Shown: positions 54,348 through 63,345 of the stretch, one piece after another
Layout of the letters: every line of letters starts with the position of its first letter
Numbering within the stretch: the stretch's first letter is position 1
DNA from: Streptomyces sp. C10-9-1
GTDB lineage: Bacteria; Actinomycetota; Actinomycetes; Streptomycetales; Streptomycetaceae
DNA length: 64,000 bases
Reading direction: 5' to 3'
NCBI RefSeq assembly: GCF_024497955.1
Contig: NZ_JANHKP010000020.1
Location: 62,001 to 126,000 of the forward strand
Position numbers and translations under genes: made by a program
Notes under the pieces: model-generated
Databases searched by the model: none
What the model saw: the letters and a program-made list of their open reading frames with translations, nothing else
What the model was told of the DNA's origin: nothing

Positions 54348-56244
54348 TGAACTTCCTCTTCAGCTTGAGGAAATCGTCGTGGGTCTTGGCGAACTCGGTC
54401 ACCTTCATGCCGTCCGTGGCGACGAAGTACATCCAGCCGTCCTTCGTCGGGTCGAGGGCGGCGGCGATGGCCTCGTTGCCCGGGTTGCCGATCGGGCCGG
54501 GGGTGAGGCCCTTCTGGGTGTAGGTGTTGTACGGGTCCCGGTTGCTGTTGATCTCCTTCTCGGAGATGTCGATCTCGCTCTGCCCCTTGAGGTAGTTGAA
54601 GGCGGAGTCGAACTGGAGCAGCTGGTTGGTCTCCGTGTTGGTCGGCTTGAGCCGGTTGTAGACCACCTCGGACATCTTGCGGAAGTCGTCGTGGGTCTTG
54701 CCCTCGGCCTGCACGAGGCTGGCCACGGTGAGCAGCTCCCAGGCGTTCTCCAGCCCGAGGCCCTCCGCCTGGGCCTGGAGGTCGGCCTTCTCGAACTCCT
54801 GGTTGGCCCGGGCGACCATCTTCCGGAGCACGGCCTCCGGTTCGGCGTCCTTGGAGACGGGGTAGGCGGCCGGGAAGAGGAAGCCCTCCAGCGGGTCCTT
54901 GACGTCCTCGTGGCCCGTCGCCCACTCGGGCAGCCCGAGGCTCCCCGCCTTCTTCCTCGCGACGTCCTCGGTGGTGCCCTCCTCCAGGCCCAGCCGCTTG
55001 TCGATCTCCGCGTAGATCTGGGCGTTGCGCCTGCCCTCGGGGATCACCAGGTTGTTGCGGCTGGCGTCGCTGAGCATCAGGTCGACGGCGGCCTTGCCGG
55101 ACATCTCCTTCTTCAGCAGGTAGCTGCCGTCCTGGATGGTGGTGCCGCGCGGGTTGTCCCCCTGGGCGCGGACGAAGGCGTCGACGCTCTTCACCACGCC
55201 GGCGGTCTTGAGGATGTTGCCGATCTGCGCGCCGGTGGCGCCCTTGGGGATCTCGACCTCGACCTGGCCGGTGCCGGCGCCGGCGAAGTCCTCGACCTTC
55301 CCCCGGTCCTGCCAGAACTGGTAGCCGAAGTAGCCGGCGCCGCCGAAGACGCCGCCCAGGACGAGGACGACGACCAGGCAGGCGAGACCGTTGCGGCTCT
55401 TGCGCTTGCCCTTGCCGCGGCCGCCGCGGTGCTCCTCGGGCCCGTCCTCGTCCGGCTCCTCGCCGTCGCGGTCGTCGCGGTCGTCCGGGCCGTCGGGATC
55501 CCCGTCCGGGCCGCGCCCTCCGCCCCCGCGCCGCCGGGGCGGGGCGTCCTGCCCGGTGAAGAACGGGTGGTCCTCCTCCTGGCGGTCCTGCTCGGCGTCC
55601 CAGTCGGAGGCCGGGCCGGGTTCGGGATCCGGGGCGGGGCCGTCGCGGCGGCCGGGAGGGCGCGGGGGCGGGTACGCCTCGGGGGTGGCGTAGTAGTCGG
55701 CCTCCTGGCGGCTGCCGTAGCCCTGCGGCTGACCGCCGTAGGCACCCGCCTGGTCGGTACCGTAGGGGGCCGCCTCCGGGCCGGCACCCCAGGAGGGGTC
55801 CTGCGCCTGCCCCGGTGCGCCGTACTGCTGTCCGCCCTGGGTGCCGTACCGGTCCTGGTACTGCTGCTGTCCGCCCTGGGTCCCGTACTGCTGCGGGTAC
55901 GGGTCCTGTCCGCCCTGGGTGCCGTACTGCTGCGGGTACGGGTCCTGTCCGCCCTGGGTCCCGTACTGGCCCTGGTACTGCTGCGGGTACTGCTGCTGTC
56001 CGCCCTGGGTGCCGTACTGCTGCGGGTACGTGCCCGGCGGCTGCTGCGCGTACGCGGACTGCCCTCCGTGCTGAGGGTCGTACGCGTACGGGTACTGGTC
56101 CTGGCCCTGCGCGGCGTACTGCCGGGCACCGTCGCCGTACGGAGCGTGACCGGGGGCGGACTGGCCTTCCCAGCCCTGGTCCCCGTAGAGGGGGTCCTCG
56201 GGATGCCACGGTTCGGGTCCGGCGCCCCGGCCATACTCAGTCAT
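54337..56244 (-). CDS. mltG: endolytic murein transglycosylase MltG
   Basis: 635 residues. About 290 cytoplasmic residues precede one membrane helix (LACLVVVLVLGGVFGGAGYF, about residues 289-308) and the periplasmic YceG domain. The N-terminal part is low-complexity Gln/Tyr/Gly/Pro with five YGTQGGQ repeats, then acidic and RKGKRK-type basic stretches. The lytic domain keeps the catalytic Glu in LLTVASLVQAEGKTHDDF, and the end has GLTPGPIGNPGNEAI. MltG cleaves nascent glycan strands and so sets their length. The long N-terminus is typical for Streptomyces but varies. It follows ruvX by 101 bases. Confidence 0.93.
   Translation of the reverse strand: MTEYGRGAGPEPWHPEDPLYGDQGWEGQSAPGHAPYGDGARQYAAQGQDQYPYAYDPQHGGQSAYAQQPPGTYPQQYGTQGGQQQYPQQYQGQYGTQGGQDPYPQQYGTQGGQDPYPQQYGTQGGQQQYQDRYGTQGGQQYGAPGQAQDPSWGAGPEAAPYGTDQAGAYGGQPQGYGSRQEADYYATPEAYPPPRPPGRRDGPAPDPEPGPASDWDAEQDRQEEDHPFFTGQDAPPRRRGGGGRGPDGDPDGPDDRDDRDGEEPDEDGPEEHRGGRGKGKRKSRNGLACLVVVLVLGGVFGGAGYFGYQFWQDRGKVEDFAGAGTGQVEVEIPKGATGAQIGNILKTAGVVKSVDAFVRAQGDNPRGTTIQDGSYLLKKEMSGKAAVDLMLSDASRNNLVIPEGRRNAQIYAEIDKRLGLEEGTTEDVARKKAGSLGLPEWATGHEDVKDPLEGFLFPAAYPVSKDAEPEAVLRKMVARANQEFEKADLQAQAEGLGLENAWELLTVASLVQAEGKTHDDFRKMSEVVYNRLKPTNTETNQLLQFDSAFNYLKGQSEIDISEKEINSNRDPYNTYTQKGLTPGPIGNPGNEAIAAALDPTKDGWMYFVATDGMKVTEFAKTHDDFLKLKRKFNAS
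55820..56036 (-). repeat. 39-base tandem repeats in the mltG N-terminus
   Basis: The segment CTGTCCGCCCTGGGT (plus strand) recurs at 55828, 55867, 55906, 55945 and 55996; the first four are spaced exactly 39 bases, the last 51. Each unit encodes YGTQGGQ plus a variable PYPQQ-type tail. Being a multiple of three, the array can change length without breaking mltG. Confidence 0.95.
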
Positions 56245-56345
56245 CGATCCCCTAGGGCCGCGAGACGGTGCGGACGATCCGCCTCTGCTCGGTGCGGCGG
56301 CTGTTCGAACACGGCCGCATTGCGCGGAACGTTACCGTATCGCGA

Positions 56346-56831
56346 TCAGACAATCGTTTCGACGCTCTCTCCCGGGGGTCTGCCCGACACCCGTTCGGAC
56401 TCCAGGGCGTTCTGGAGGATGACCACCGCCGCGGCCTGGTCGACGACGGAGCGCCCCTTCTTGGACTTCACCCCTGAGGCGCGCAGTCCCTGAGTGGCCG
56501 TCACCGTCGTCATCCGCTCGTCGACCAGTCGCACGGGGACCGGGGCGACGCCCTGGGCGAGCGTGCGGGCGAAGGCCCGGACCTTCTTGGCCGCCGGGCC
56601 CTCGCCACCACTGAGCGACCGGGGCAGCCCGACGACCACCTCAAGGGGTTCGTACTCCTCGACGAGCACCCGCAGGCGCCGGTGGGCCGCCGGGACGTCG
56701 CGTCCCGGCACGGTCTCCACCGGTGTCGCGAGGACCCCGTCGGGGTCGCACGAGGCGACCCCGATGCGGGCGTCCCCGACGTCGATCGCGAGTCGGCGCC
56801 CCCGGCGCATGCCCGCCTCTCCCCCGCTCAC
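56346..56831 (-). CDS. ruvX: RuvX/YqgF, pre-16S rRNA nuclease or Holliday-junction resolvase family
   Basis: 161 residues, RNase H-like fold. LAIDVGDARIGVASCDPDG (catalytic Asp about 17), VVVGLPRSLSGGEGPAA (about 66) and PVRLVDERMTTVTATQGL (Glu about 104) are typical, and SVVDQAAAVVILQNAL carries the final Asp. YqgF is needed for 16S rRNA 5' maturation in E. coli; a resolvase role is also claimed. The GTG at 56831 overlaps the alaS stop (GTGA). An internal ATG at 56810 with GGGGGAG upstream is an equally plausible start (154 residues). Confidence 0.92.
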   Translation of the reverse strand: MSGGEAGMRRGRRLAIDVGDARIGVASCDPDGVLATPVETVPGRDVPAAHRRLRVLVEEYEPLEVVVGLPRSLSGGEGPAAKKVRAFARTLAQGVAPVPVRLVDERMTTVTATQGLRASGVKSKKGRSVVDQAAAVVILQNALESERVSGRPPGESVETIV

Positions 56832-59497
56832 GCGGTCTCGGCGACGAGGCGCTCGACCGCGGCGACGGCGTCGGGGACGGCGTCCGGGTTCTGGCCACCG
56901 CCCTGGGCGACGTCCGGCTTGCCGCCGCCTCCGCCGCCGAGGGTCTTGGCGGCGGTGCGGACCAGGTCGCCGGCCTTCAGGCCGCGCTCGCGGGCGGCCT
57001 CGTTGGTGGCGATCACGGTCAGCGGGCGGCCGCCGGACACGGCGAACAGGGCGACGACGGCCGGACGGTCACCGGGGATGCGGCCGCGGACGTCGAGCAC
57101 CAGCCGGCGCAGGTCGTCGGCGCCGGTCCCGTCCGGGACGGTGCCGGTCACCACGGCGACGCCGCGGACGTCCCTGGCGGACTCGGCGAGGCCGGCGGCG
57201 GCGGCGAGCACCTTCTCGGCGCGGAACTTCTCGATCTCCTTCTCGGCGTCCTTCAGCTTGCCGAGCATGGCGGAGACCTTCTCCGGGAGTTCCTCGGGAC
57301 GGCCCTTGACCAGCTCCTGCAACTGGGCGACGACGGTGTGCTCCTTGGCGAGGAAGTTGTAGGCGTCCACGCCCACCAGGGCCTCCACGCGACGCACGCC
57401 GGAGCCGATGGAGGACTCGCCGAGCAGCTTCACCAGGCCCAGCTGGGCCGTGTTGTGCACATGGGTGCCGCCGCACAGCTCCTTGGAGAAGTCGCCGATG
57501 GTCACGACGCGCACCCGCTCGCCGTACTTCTCGCCGAACTCGGCGATGGCGCCCTGCTTCTTGGCCTCGTCGATGCTCATGACCTCGGCGTGGACGTCGA
57601 GTTCACGGGAGAGGACCTCGTTGATCTTCTGCTCGACGTCGGTGAGGACCGTGCCGGGAACGGCGTTGGGCGAGCCGAAGTCGAAGCGGAAGCGGCCCGG
57701 GGAGTTTTCCGAGCCGGCCTGGGCGGCCGTCGGGCCGAGCGCGTCGCGCAGGGCCTGGTGGGTGAGGTGGGTGGCGCTGTGGGCGCGGGCGATGGCCCGT
57801 CGGCGCGTGACGTCGATGGCGGCGTGGGCCGAGGCCCCCACGGTGACCTCGCCCACCTGGACGACACCCTTGTGCACGCTGACGCCCGGGACGGGCTGCT
57901 GCACGTCGCGCACCTCGACGACGGCGCCGGAGTCGAGGCGGATGCGCCCCTGGTCGGCGAGCTGGCCGCCGCCCTCGGCGTAGAAGGGGGTGCGGTCCAG
58001 GACGACCTCGACCTCGTCGCCCTCGGAGGCGGCGGGCGAGGAGACCCCGTCCACCAGCAGGCCGACCACGGTCGACTCGCCCTCGGTGCTGCGGTAGCCG
58101 GTGAACTCGGTGGCGCCCGAGCCGTCGGCGATCTCGCGGTAGGCCGAGAGGTCGGCGTGGCCGGTCTTCTTGGCCTTGGCGTCGGCCTTGGCCCGCTCCC
58201 GCTGCTCCTTCATCAGGCGGCGGAAGCCGTCCTCGTCCACCGTCAGGCCCTGCTCGGCGGCCATCTCCAGGGTGAGGTCGATGGGGAAGCCCCAGGTGTC
58301 GTGGAGCAGGAAGGCCCTGTCGCCGGGCAGCACGGTGGAACCGGCGGCCCGGGTCTCGGTGACGGCGGTGTCCAGGATGTTGGTGCCGCCCTTGAGGGCC
58401 TTGAGGAAGGCGGCCTCCTCGGCCACGGCCACCGTCTCGATGCGGCTGCGGTCGGTGACGAGCTCCGGGTACTGCTGCCCCATGGTGTCGATCACGACGC
58501 CCACCAGGTCCCTGACGACCGGCCCGGTGGCGCCGAGCAGGCGCATGTTGCGGATGGCGCGGCGCATGATGCGGCGCAGCACGTAGCCGCGGCCCTCGTT
58601 GCCGGGGGTGACGCCGTCGCCGATGAGCATGGTGGAGGTGCGGATGTGGTCGGCGACCACCCGCAGGGAGACGTCGGAGCCGTGCTCGGCGCCGTAGCGG
58701 ACGCCGGTCAGCCCGGTGGCCTTGTCCATGACGACGCGCAGGGTGTCGGTCTCGTACATGTTCTGCACGCCCTGAAGGATCATGGCGAGGCGTTCCAGGC
58801 CGAGGCCGGTGTCGATGTTCTTGCTCGGCAGGTCCCCGAGGATCGGGAAGTCCTCCTTGCCGTCGCCGGCACCGCGCTCGTACTGCATGAAGACCAGGTT
58901 CCAGATCTCCACGTAGCGCTCGTCGTTGACGGCCGGGCCGCCCTCCTCGCCGAACTCCGGACCGCGGTCGTAGTTGATCTCGGAGCAGGGGCCGCAGGGG
59001 CCGGGGACGCCCATGGACCAGAAGTTGTCCTTCTTGCCCAGGCGCTGGATGCGCTCGGCGGGGACGCCGACGACGTCGCGCCAGATCTGCTCGGCCTCGT
59101 CGTCGTCGAGGTAGACGGTGATCCACAGGCGCTCGGGGTCGAGCCCGTAGCCGCCCTTGTCCTGGGGGCTGGTGAGCAGCTCCCAGGACAGCTTGATGGC
59201 GCCTTCCTTGAAGTAGTCGCCGAAGGAGAAGTTGCCGCACATCTGGAAGAAGGTGCCGTGGCGGGTGGTCTTGCCGACCTCTTCGATGTCCGGGGTGCGC
59301 ACGCACTTCTGCACGCTGGTCACGCGCGGGGCGGGCGGCTTGACCTCGCCGAGGAAGTAGGGCTTGAAGGGGACCATGCCCGCGGGGACCAGCAGCAGAG
59401 TCGGGTCGTCCGCGATGAGCGACGCCGAAGGGACGACGGTGTGCCCGCGCTCCTCGAAGAAGCTCAGCCAGCGGCGGCGGATTTCAGCCGACTCCAT
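56828..59497 (-). CDS. alaS: alanyl-tRNA synthetase
   Basis: 889 residues, full length. Class II catalytic core at the N-terminus (RRRWLSFFEERGHTVVPSAS, then GMVPFKPYFLGE and FFQMCGNFSFGDYFKE), the tRNA-recognition domain, an editing domain with zinc ligands HSATHLTHQ (about residue 575) and CGGTHVHNT (about 675), and the C-Ala domain with a glycine-rich GGGGGGKPDVAQGGG stretch near 855-870. It charges tRNA-Ala and edits Ser/Gly mischarging. The ATG overlaps the stop of the upstream DUF6167 gene by one base (TGATG). Confidence 0.98.
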   Translation of the reverse strand: MESAEIRRRWLSFFEERGHTVVPSASLIADDPTLLLVPAGMVPFKPYFLGEVKPPAPRVTSVQKCVRTPDIEEVGKTTRHGTFFQMCGNFSFGDYFKEGAIKLSWELLTSPQDKGGYGLDPERLWITVYLDDDEAEQIWRDVVGVPAERIQRLGKKDNFWSMGVPGPCGPCSEINYDRGPEFGEEGGPAVNDERYVEIWNLVFMQYERGAGDGKEDFPILGDLPSKNIDTGLGLERLAMILQGVQNMYETDTLRVVMDKATGLTGVRYGAEHGSDVSLRVVADHIRTSTMLIGDGVTPGNEGRGYVLRRIMRRAIRNMRLLGATGPVVRDLVGVVIDTMGQQYPELVTDRSRIETVAVAEEAAFLKALKGGTNILDTAVTETRAAGSTVLPGDRAFLLHDTWGFPIDLTLEMAAEQGLTVDEDGFRRLMKEQRERAKADAKAKKTGHADLSAYREIADGSGATEFTGYRSTEGESTVVGLLVDGVSSPAASEGDEVEVVLDRTPFYAEGGGQLADQGRIRLDSGAVVEVRDVQQPVPGVSVHKGVVQVGEVTVGASAHAAIDVTRRRAIARAHSATHLTHQALRDALGPTAAQAGSENSPGRFRFDFGSPNAVPGTVLTDVEQKINEVLSRELDVHAEVMSIDEAKKQGAIAEFGEKYGERVRVVTIGDFSKELCGGTHVHNTAQLGLVKLLGESSIGSGVRRVEALVGVDAYNFLAKEHTVVAQLQELVKGRPEELPEKVSAMLGKLKDAEKEIEKFRAEKVLAAAAGLAESARDVRGVAVVTGTVPDGTGADDLRRLVLDVRGRIPGDRPAVVALFAVSGGRPLTVIATNEAARERGLKAGDLVRTAAKTLGGGGGGKPDVAQGGGQNPDAVPDAVAAVERLVAETA

Positions 59498-59904
59498 CAG
59501 TGGTCCTCATTCCCGTTGTTCGAGGTCCCGGGCGTCCGGTCCTCGGTGGTGTTCTGCGTGTCGGTGCGGTGGATGTCGTACCGGCCGCGGGGACCGCCGG
59601 GGAGGGGGGCCGACGCCCCCCTCCGCGCCGGGCCGACGGCCGGGCGCGGCCGCGCGGGGGGCAGCACCCGGTCCGGGTGGTCGTCGAGCCCGAGGGCCTC
59701 GCCCAGCTCGGCCTCCCGCTGCACCATCTGCGCGCGGATGTCGACCGCGATGCCCTTGAGCCGGTGCCCGGCGTCGATCGCCTTGTCGGCCGCCTGGGCG
59801 GCGAGGCTCTCGGGGGTGAGCTGCCGGAGCTTGCGGTTGACCTTCGTGGTGGCCCAGACGCCGGCTGCGGCGCCGGCCGTGAACCAGAACGTACGGCGGA
59901 ACAT
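59497..59904 (-). CDS. DUF6167-type small membrane protein
   Basis: 135 residues. N-terminal membrane segment (RRTFWFTAGAAAGVWATTKV, residues 3-22), then a helical basic region (NRKLRQLTPESLAAQAADKA and QMVQREAELGEALGL) and a disordered C-terminal tail rich in Pro, Arg, Thr and Asn. It matches what I recall of the actinobacterial DUF6167 family encoded upstream of alaS. Role unknown. The ATG is five bases after the stop of the DUF948 gene; its own stop overlaps alaS, so the three are cotranscribed. Confidence 0.8.
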   Translation of the reverse strand: MFRRTFWFTAGAAAGVWATTKVNRKLRQLTPESLAAQAADKAIDAGHRLKGIAVDIRAQMVQREAELGEALGLDDHPDRVLPPARPRPAVGPARRGASAPLPGGPRGRYDIHRTDTQNTTEDRTPGTSNNGNEDH

Positions 59905-59909
59905 GTGCG

Positions 59910-60344
59910 TCAGACCTTCCGGTTCCTGCCTCGCGCCGCCGGAACGGTCCGCCCGACGACCACGGTGCGGCGCTCGCGCGGGGCGTCCTCGCGGTCGGCC
60001 CCCCGGCGGCCGAGCACCCGGCGCACCCCGTAGCCGAAGGCGGCCACCTTGACCAGCGGGCCGCCGAAGGTGGAGGCGACGGTGGTGGACAGCGCCGAGG
60101 CGTTGGAGGTGACCTCCTGGACGTCGCTCGCGATGGCGTCGACCCTGTCCAGCTGCGTCTGGGCGGACCGCACGGTCGCGGACGCCTGCGCCAGCAGGGG
60201 CACGGCCTGCTCGCTCACCTCCGCCACGAGACGGGTGGTCGCCCTGAGCGTCTGGGCCAGCCTCACCAGCACCACTGCGAGGAAGGACACCAGGATCGCC
60301 CAGAAGACGGCCACCAGAATTCCGGCAACCTCTCCACCGGTCAC
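59910..60344 (-). CDS. DUF948 membrane protein
   Basis: 144 residues. One membrane helix (GILVAVFWAILVSFLAVVLVRL, about residues 8-29) followed by a long coiled-coil-like stretch (ATTRLVAEVSEQAVPLLAQA, then SATVRSAQTQLDRVDAIASD, about 35-85) and a basic tail. This is the DUF948 pattern found in Gram-positive bacteria. GTG start. First gene of the unit leading into alaS; the 152 bases upstream separate it from the divergent STAND ATPase. Confidence 0.85.
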   Translation of the reverse strand: MTGGEVAGILVAVFWAILVSFLAVVLVRLAQTLRATTRLVAEVSEQAVPLLAQASATVRSAQTQLDRVDAIASDVQEVTSNASALSTTVASTFGGPLVKVAAFGYGVRRVLGRRGADREDAPRERRTVVVGRTVPAARGRNRKV

Positions 60345-60457
60345 TGCGCACCGCTCTCTGCTCGTCGTCCGCGCCTGGAAATCGCGTACCCCCGACCCTA
60401 TCGCGCCCCGGTCGGCTCCCCGTACCGGATTCCCGGTGGGCGGGGCCCGCCGCGCGA

Positions 60458-60487
60458 TTGTACGCAGCGCGCACGCCTCGGTACGCT
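60458..60487 (+). promoter_or_regulatory. predicted promoter of the STAND ATPase gene
   Basis: TTGTAC (60458-60463) and, 18 bases on, TACGCT (60482-60487) form a plausible -35/-10 pair. The -10 ends nine bases before the ATG at 60497, so transcription could start at or beside the start codon, giving a leaderless mRNA. ACGCAGCG (60462-60469) and CGCTGCGT (60484-60491) form an inverted repeat across the spacer that could be an operator. Confidence 0.5.
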
Positions 60488-60496
60488 GCGTGCCCT

Positions 60497-62680
60497 ATGC
60501 GGCACTTACCCGGCCCCGACTCCCCCTTCGACCGCTCCTGCGCGGGCGGCCAGGGGCTTCTCCCCGTGGAGCTGAACCGCTTCGTGGGCAGGGAGACGGA
60601 ACTCGCCGAGATCGGCCGGGCGCTGGCGGGCTCGCGGCTGGTGACCGTCGTGGGGACGGGCGGGATCGGCAAGACGCGGCTGGCACTGCGGGCCGCCGAC
60701 GGGCTGAAGAATGGTTACGCCGACGGGGTTCGCCTCGTCCCGCTCGCGCCGCTGCGGGAGCCCCGGCTCGTCGTCCACGCGCTGCTGGAGGCGCTGCACG
60801 TCACCGACCACACCAGCCGCCCGGCCCGCGAGGTGCCGCTGGACCGGGTGCGGGGACTGTCCGCCCTGCTGGTCGTCGACGGCTTCGAGCACCTGGTCGA
60901 CGACTGTGCGGCCCTGGTGCGCGAGGTGCTGTGCCGCGCCCCGGGGGTGGCGGTGCTCGCGGCCGGCCGCCGCCCCCTGCGGGTGGACGGTGAAGTGGTC
61001 CTGCCCGTCGGCCCGTTGGCGGGACCCGACGCCGCGGTGCTCTTCGCCGACCGGGCGGCCGGGGTGCTGCCGCGCTGGCGCCCGGACGCCGCGGACCGGG
61101 AGCGGGTGCGGGAGCTGTGCCGCCGCCTCGACGGCATCCCGCTGGCCCTGGAACTGGCCGCGGCCCGGCTCCCGGCGATCGGGCTGGAGGAGCTGCTGCA
61201 CCGGCTCGGCGACCGGTTCGCCCTGCTGACCTCGGGAGCCCGGGGCGTACTGCCGCGGCACGGGACGCTGCGGACGGCGATCGGCTGGAGCCACGAGCTG
61301 TGCACCCCCGCCGAGCGCCTGCTGTGGGCGCGGCTGTCGGTCTTCGCCGGGCCCTTCGACCTGGAGGCGGTCGAGTACGTGTGCAGCGGGCCCGAACTCC
61401 CGGAGAGCAGCGTCGTCGACGTGCTCGGCGGGCTGGTCGCCCAGTCGGTGGTGCACCCGGAGGAGAGCCCGGCGGGCCGGCGCTACGGGATGCTGGACAC
61501 CCTGCGCGCCTACGGGGCGGGCTGGCTGGCCGCGCTGGGCGACGAGGAGCGCCTGCGCAGCCGCCACCGGGACTGGCACCTGGGCCTGGCGACCTGGTGC
61601 GAGCTGGAGTGGTTCAGCCCCCGTCAGGCCGAGGTGGCCGCGGTCGCGGACAGTTCGCTGCCCGATCTGCGGGCGGCGATGGAATGGTCCCTGGAGCGTC
61701 CGGAGGAGGCGCACCTGGGGCAGTTCCTCGCGGGCACGCTCTGGTTCTCCTGGGTGGGCTGCGGGCGGCTTGCGGAGGGCAGGTACTGGCTGGACCGCGC
61801 GGTGGGCCGGGCGCCGGGCGGGGCGACCCCCTACGAGGACGCCCGGCTCAAGGCGCTGTGGGTGCTTGGGTACGTGGCGGTGCTCCAGGGGGACCCGGCG
61901 GCCGCCGCCGCGGCGCTGCACGCCTGCGAGGAGGGCGCCCGGGCCGCGGGGAACGAGGTCGCGGGGGCGTACGCGGTGCACCGCAGGGGGTGCCTCGCGC
62001 TGCTGTCGGACGAGCTCGCGGAGGCGGAGCGGCTGCTGCGGGCCGCGCTGGACGCCTACGACCGGGCGGGAGAGCTGAACAGCAACGTGCTGATGGGCCG
62101 CGTGGAGCTGGCCCTGGCGCTGGCCTTCCAGGGGCGGGCGGGGGACGCTGTGGCGCTGTGCGAGCAGGTGCGCGAGGTGTGCGAGTCCTTCGGCGAGGAG
62201 TGGGCGCGGGCGTACGCCCTGTACGTGCTCGCGCACGCCGCGTGGACGGCGGGCGACCATCCGCGGGCCCGGCTGCTGCTGTCCCGGTGCGTGGCGGTGG
62301 ACCACCGCTTCCACGACCTGGTGGGGCTGGTGCTGGCCCTGGAGCTGCTGGCCCTGGTGACCGCGTCGGAGGGTGACGCGGTGGAGGCGGCGGTGCTGAT
62401 GGGGGCGACCGCGCCGGTCTGGGAGTCGGTGGGGCTGGCCCGGTTCGGCTCCCGGTGCTTCGCGGTGCCCCGGGCCCGGTGCGAGGAGCGGACCCGGGCC
62501 GCCCTGGGGGCCGCCCGGTACGAGGAGTGCACCGCGGCCGGGCGGGCGCTGTCCCTGGACGCGGTGGTGGAGCGGGCGCTGGCGGCCTGCGGCCGGGCCC
62601 CCCGCCGGTCGCGGCGCGCCCCGGGAACGCGGAAGCCCGCCGGCCTCCCCACCGGAAGGGGCGGGGAGGCGGCGGGCTGA
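60497..62680 (+). CDS. STAND-type ATPase with TPR-like C-terminus
   Basis: 727 residues. It starts with a conserved ELNRFVGRETELAEI entry segment, Walker A VVGTGGIGKTRLAL (51-64), a Walker B-like LLVVDGFEHLVDDCA (124-138; the usual LVLDNCEHL has changed) and an RRLDGIPLALELAAARL helix (about 208-224), as in AfsR- and LuxR-type STAND regulators. The rest, from about 370, is helical repeats. No helix-turn-helix is present at either end, so it is not itself a DNA-binding LuxR protein. Codon 4 is TTA (60506-60508), a rare bldA-dependent codon in Streptomyces. An alternative GTG start at 60566 would exclude it. Partner unknown. Confidence 0.85.
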   Translation: MRHLPGPDSPFDRSCAGGQGLLPVELNRFVGRETELAEIGRALAGSRLVTVVGTGGIGKTRLALRAADGLKNGYADGVRLVPLAPLREPRLVVHALLEALHVTDHTSRPAREVPLDRVRGLSALLVVDGFEHLVDDCAALVREVLCRAPGVAVLAAGRRPLRVDGEVVLPVGPLAGPDAAVLFADRAAGVLPRWRPDAADRERVRELCRRLDGIPLALELAAARLPAIGLEELLHRLGDRFALLTSGARGVLPRHGTLRTAIGWSHELCTPAERLLWARLSVFAGPFDLEAVEYVCSGPELPESSVVDVLGGLVAQSVVHPEESPAGRRYGMLDTLRAYGAGWLAALGDEERLRSRHRDWHLGLATWCELEWFSPRQAEVAAVADSSLPDLRAAMEWSLERPEEAHLGQFLAGTLWFSWVGCGRLAEGRYWLDRAVGRAPGGATPYEDARLKALWVLGYVAVLQGDPAAAAAALHACEEGARAAGNEVAGAYAVHRRGCLALLSDELAEAERLLRAALDAYDRAGELNSNVLMGRVELALALAFQGRAGDAVALCEQVREVCESFGEEWARAYALYVLAHAAWTAGDHPRARLLLSRCVAVDHRFHDLVGLVLALELLALVTASEGDAVEAAVLMGATAPVWESVGLARFGSRCFAVPRARCEERTRAALGAARYEECTAAGRALSLDAVVERALAACGRAPRRSRRAPGTRKPAGLPTGRGGEAAG
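62635..62677. terminator. hairpin between STAND ATPase and rpsD
   Basis: GCCCGCCGGCCTCCCC (62635-62650) pairs with GGGGAGGCGGCGGGC (62663-62677) with a single bulge. It overlaps the last codons of the STAND gene and lies 32 bases from the convergent rpsD stop. Confidence 0.7.
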
Positions 62681-62708
62681 GACGCTCGGAGCGACTGCGC
62701 CTGCCGGA

Positions 62709-63323
62709 TCAGCGGGCGTAGTACTCGACGACGAGCTGCTCGTCGCAGATGACCGGGATCTCCTTGCGCTGCGGGTCGCGGTCCAGGCGGAAGGCCAGGG
62801 CCTTCAGGTTGACCTGGAGGTAGCGCGGGGTCTCGCCGTCCGCCGCGAAGCCGCCCTCGCGGGAGACCTGGAACAGCGGCTTCTCACGGGAGCGCTCGCG
62901 GACCATCACGACGTCGTCCGGGCGGACGCGGAAGGACGGCTTGTCGACCTTCTGGCCGTTGACCTGGATGTGGCCGTGGACGACCATCTGGCGGGCCTGG
63001 TAGATAGTGCGGGCGATGCCCGAGCGCAGGACCAGGGCGTCGAGGCGGCGCTCCAGCTCGATGACCAGCGCGTCGCCGGTCTTGCCCTCGGCCTTGCGCG
63101 CGCGGTCGTAGGCGCGGGCCATCTGGCGCTCGGAGATGTCGTACTGGGCGCGCAGGCGCTGCTTCTCCAGCAGACGGACCTTGTAGTCCGAGTTCTGCTT
63201 GCGGCCGCGGCCGTGCTCACCCGGCGGGTAGGGGCGGGCCTCGAAGTACTTGACGGCCTTCGGCGTCAGCGCGATGCCGAGCGCACGGGACTTCTTGACC
63301 TTGGGACGCGACTGGTTAGGCAC
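62709..63323 (-). CDS. rpsD: 30S ribosomal protein S4
   Basis: 204 residues. Starts MPNQSRPKVKKSRALGIALT; PYPPGEHGRGRKQNSDYKVR (about 32-51), the S4 RNA-binding domain (LERRLDALVLRSGIARTIYQ, then ARQMVVHGHIQVNG, about 90-125) and the ending DEQLVVEYYAR are diagnostic. There are no zinc-binding cysteines in the N-terminal part. S4 nucleates 30S assembly. As in other Streptomyces the gene stands alone instead of in the rpoA operon. GTG start with GGAG three bases upstream and a GGAGG further out. The divergent gap carries an iron box. Confidence 0.97.
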   Translation of the reverse strand: MPNQSRPKVKKSRALGIALTPKAVKYFEARPYPPGEHGRGRKQNSDYKVRLLEKQRLRAQYDISERQMARAYDRARKAEGKTGDALVIELERRLDALVLRSGIARTIYQARQMVVHGHIQVNGQKVDKPSFRVRPDDVVMVRERSREKPLFQVSREGGFAADGETPRYLQVNLKALAFRLDRDPQRKEIPVICDEQLVVEYYAR

Positions 63324-63345
63324 GTTCTCCAGACCTCCGTGTAGG

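Noticed and set aside
55820..56036. Regularly spaced repeats considered as a CRISPR array
   Set aside because: The period is 39 bases without unique spacers, and the repeat is in frame inside mltG, coding YGTQGGQ units.
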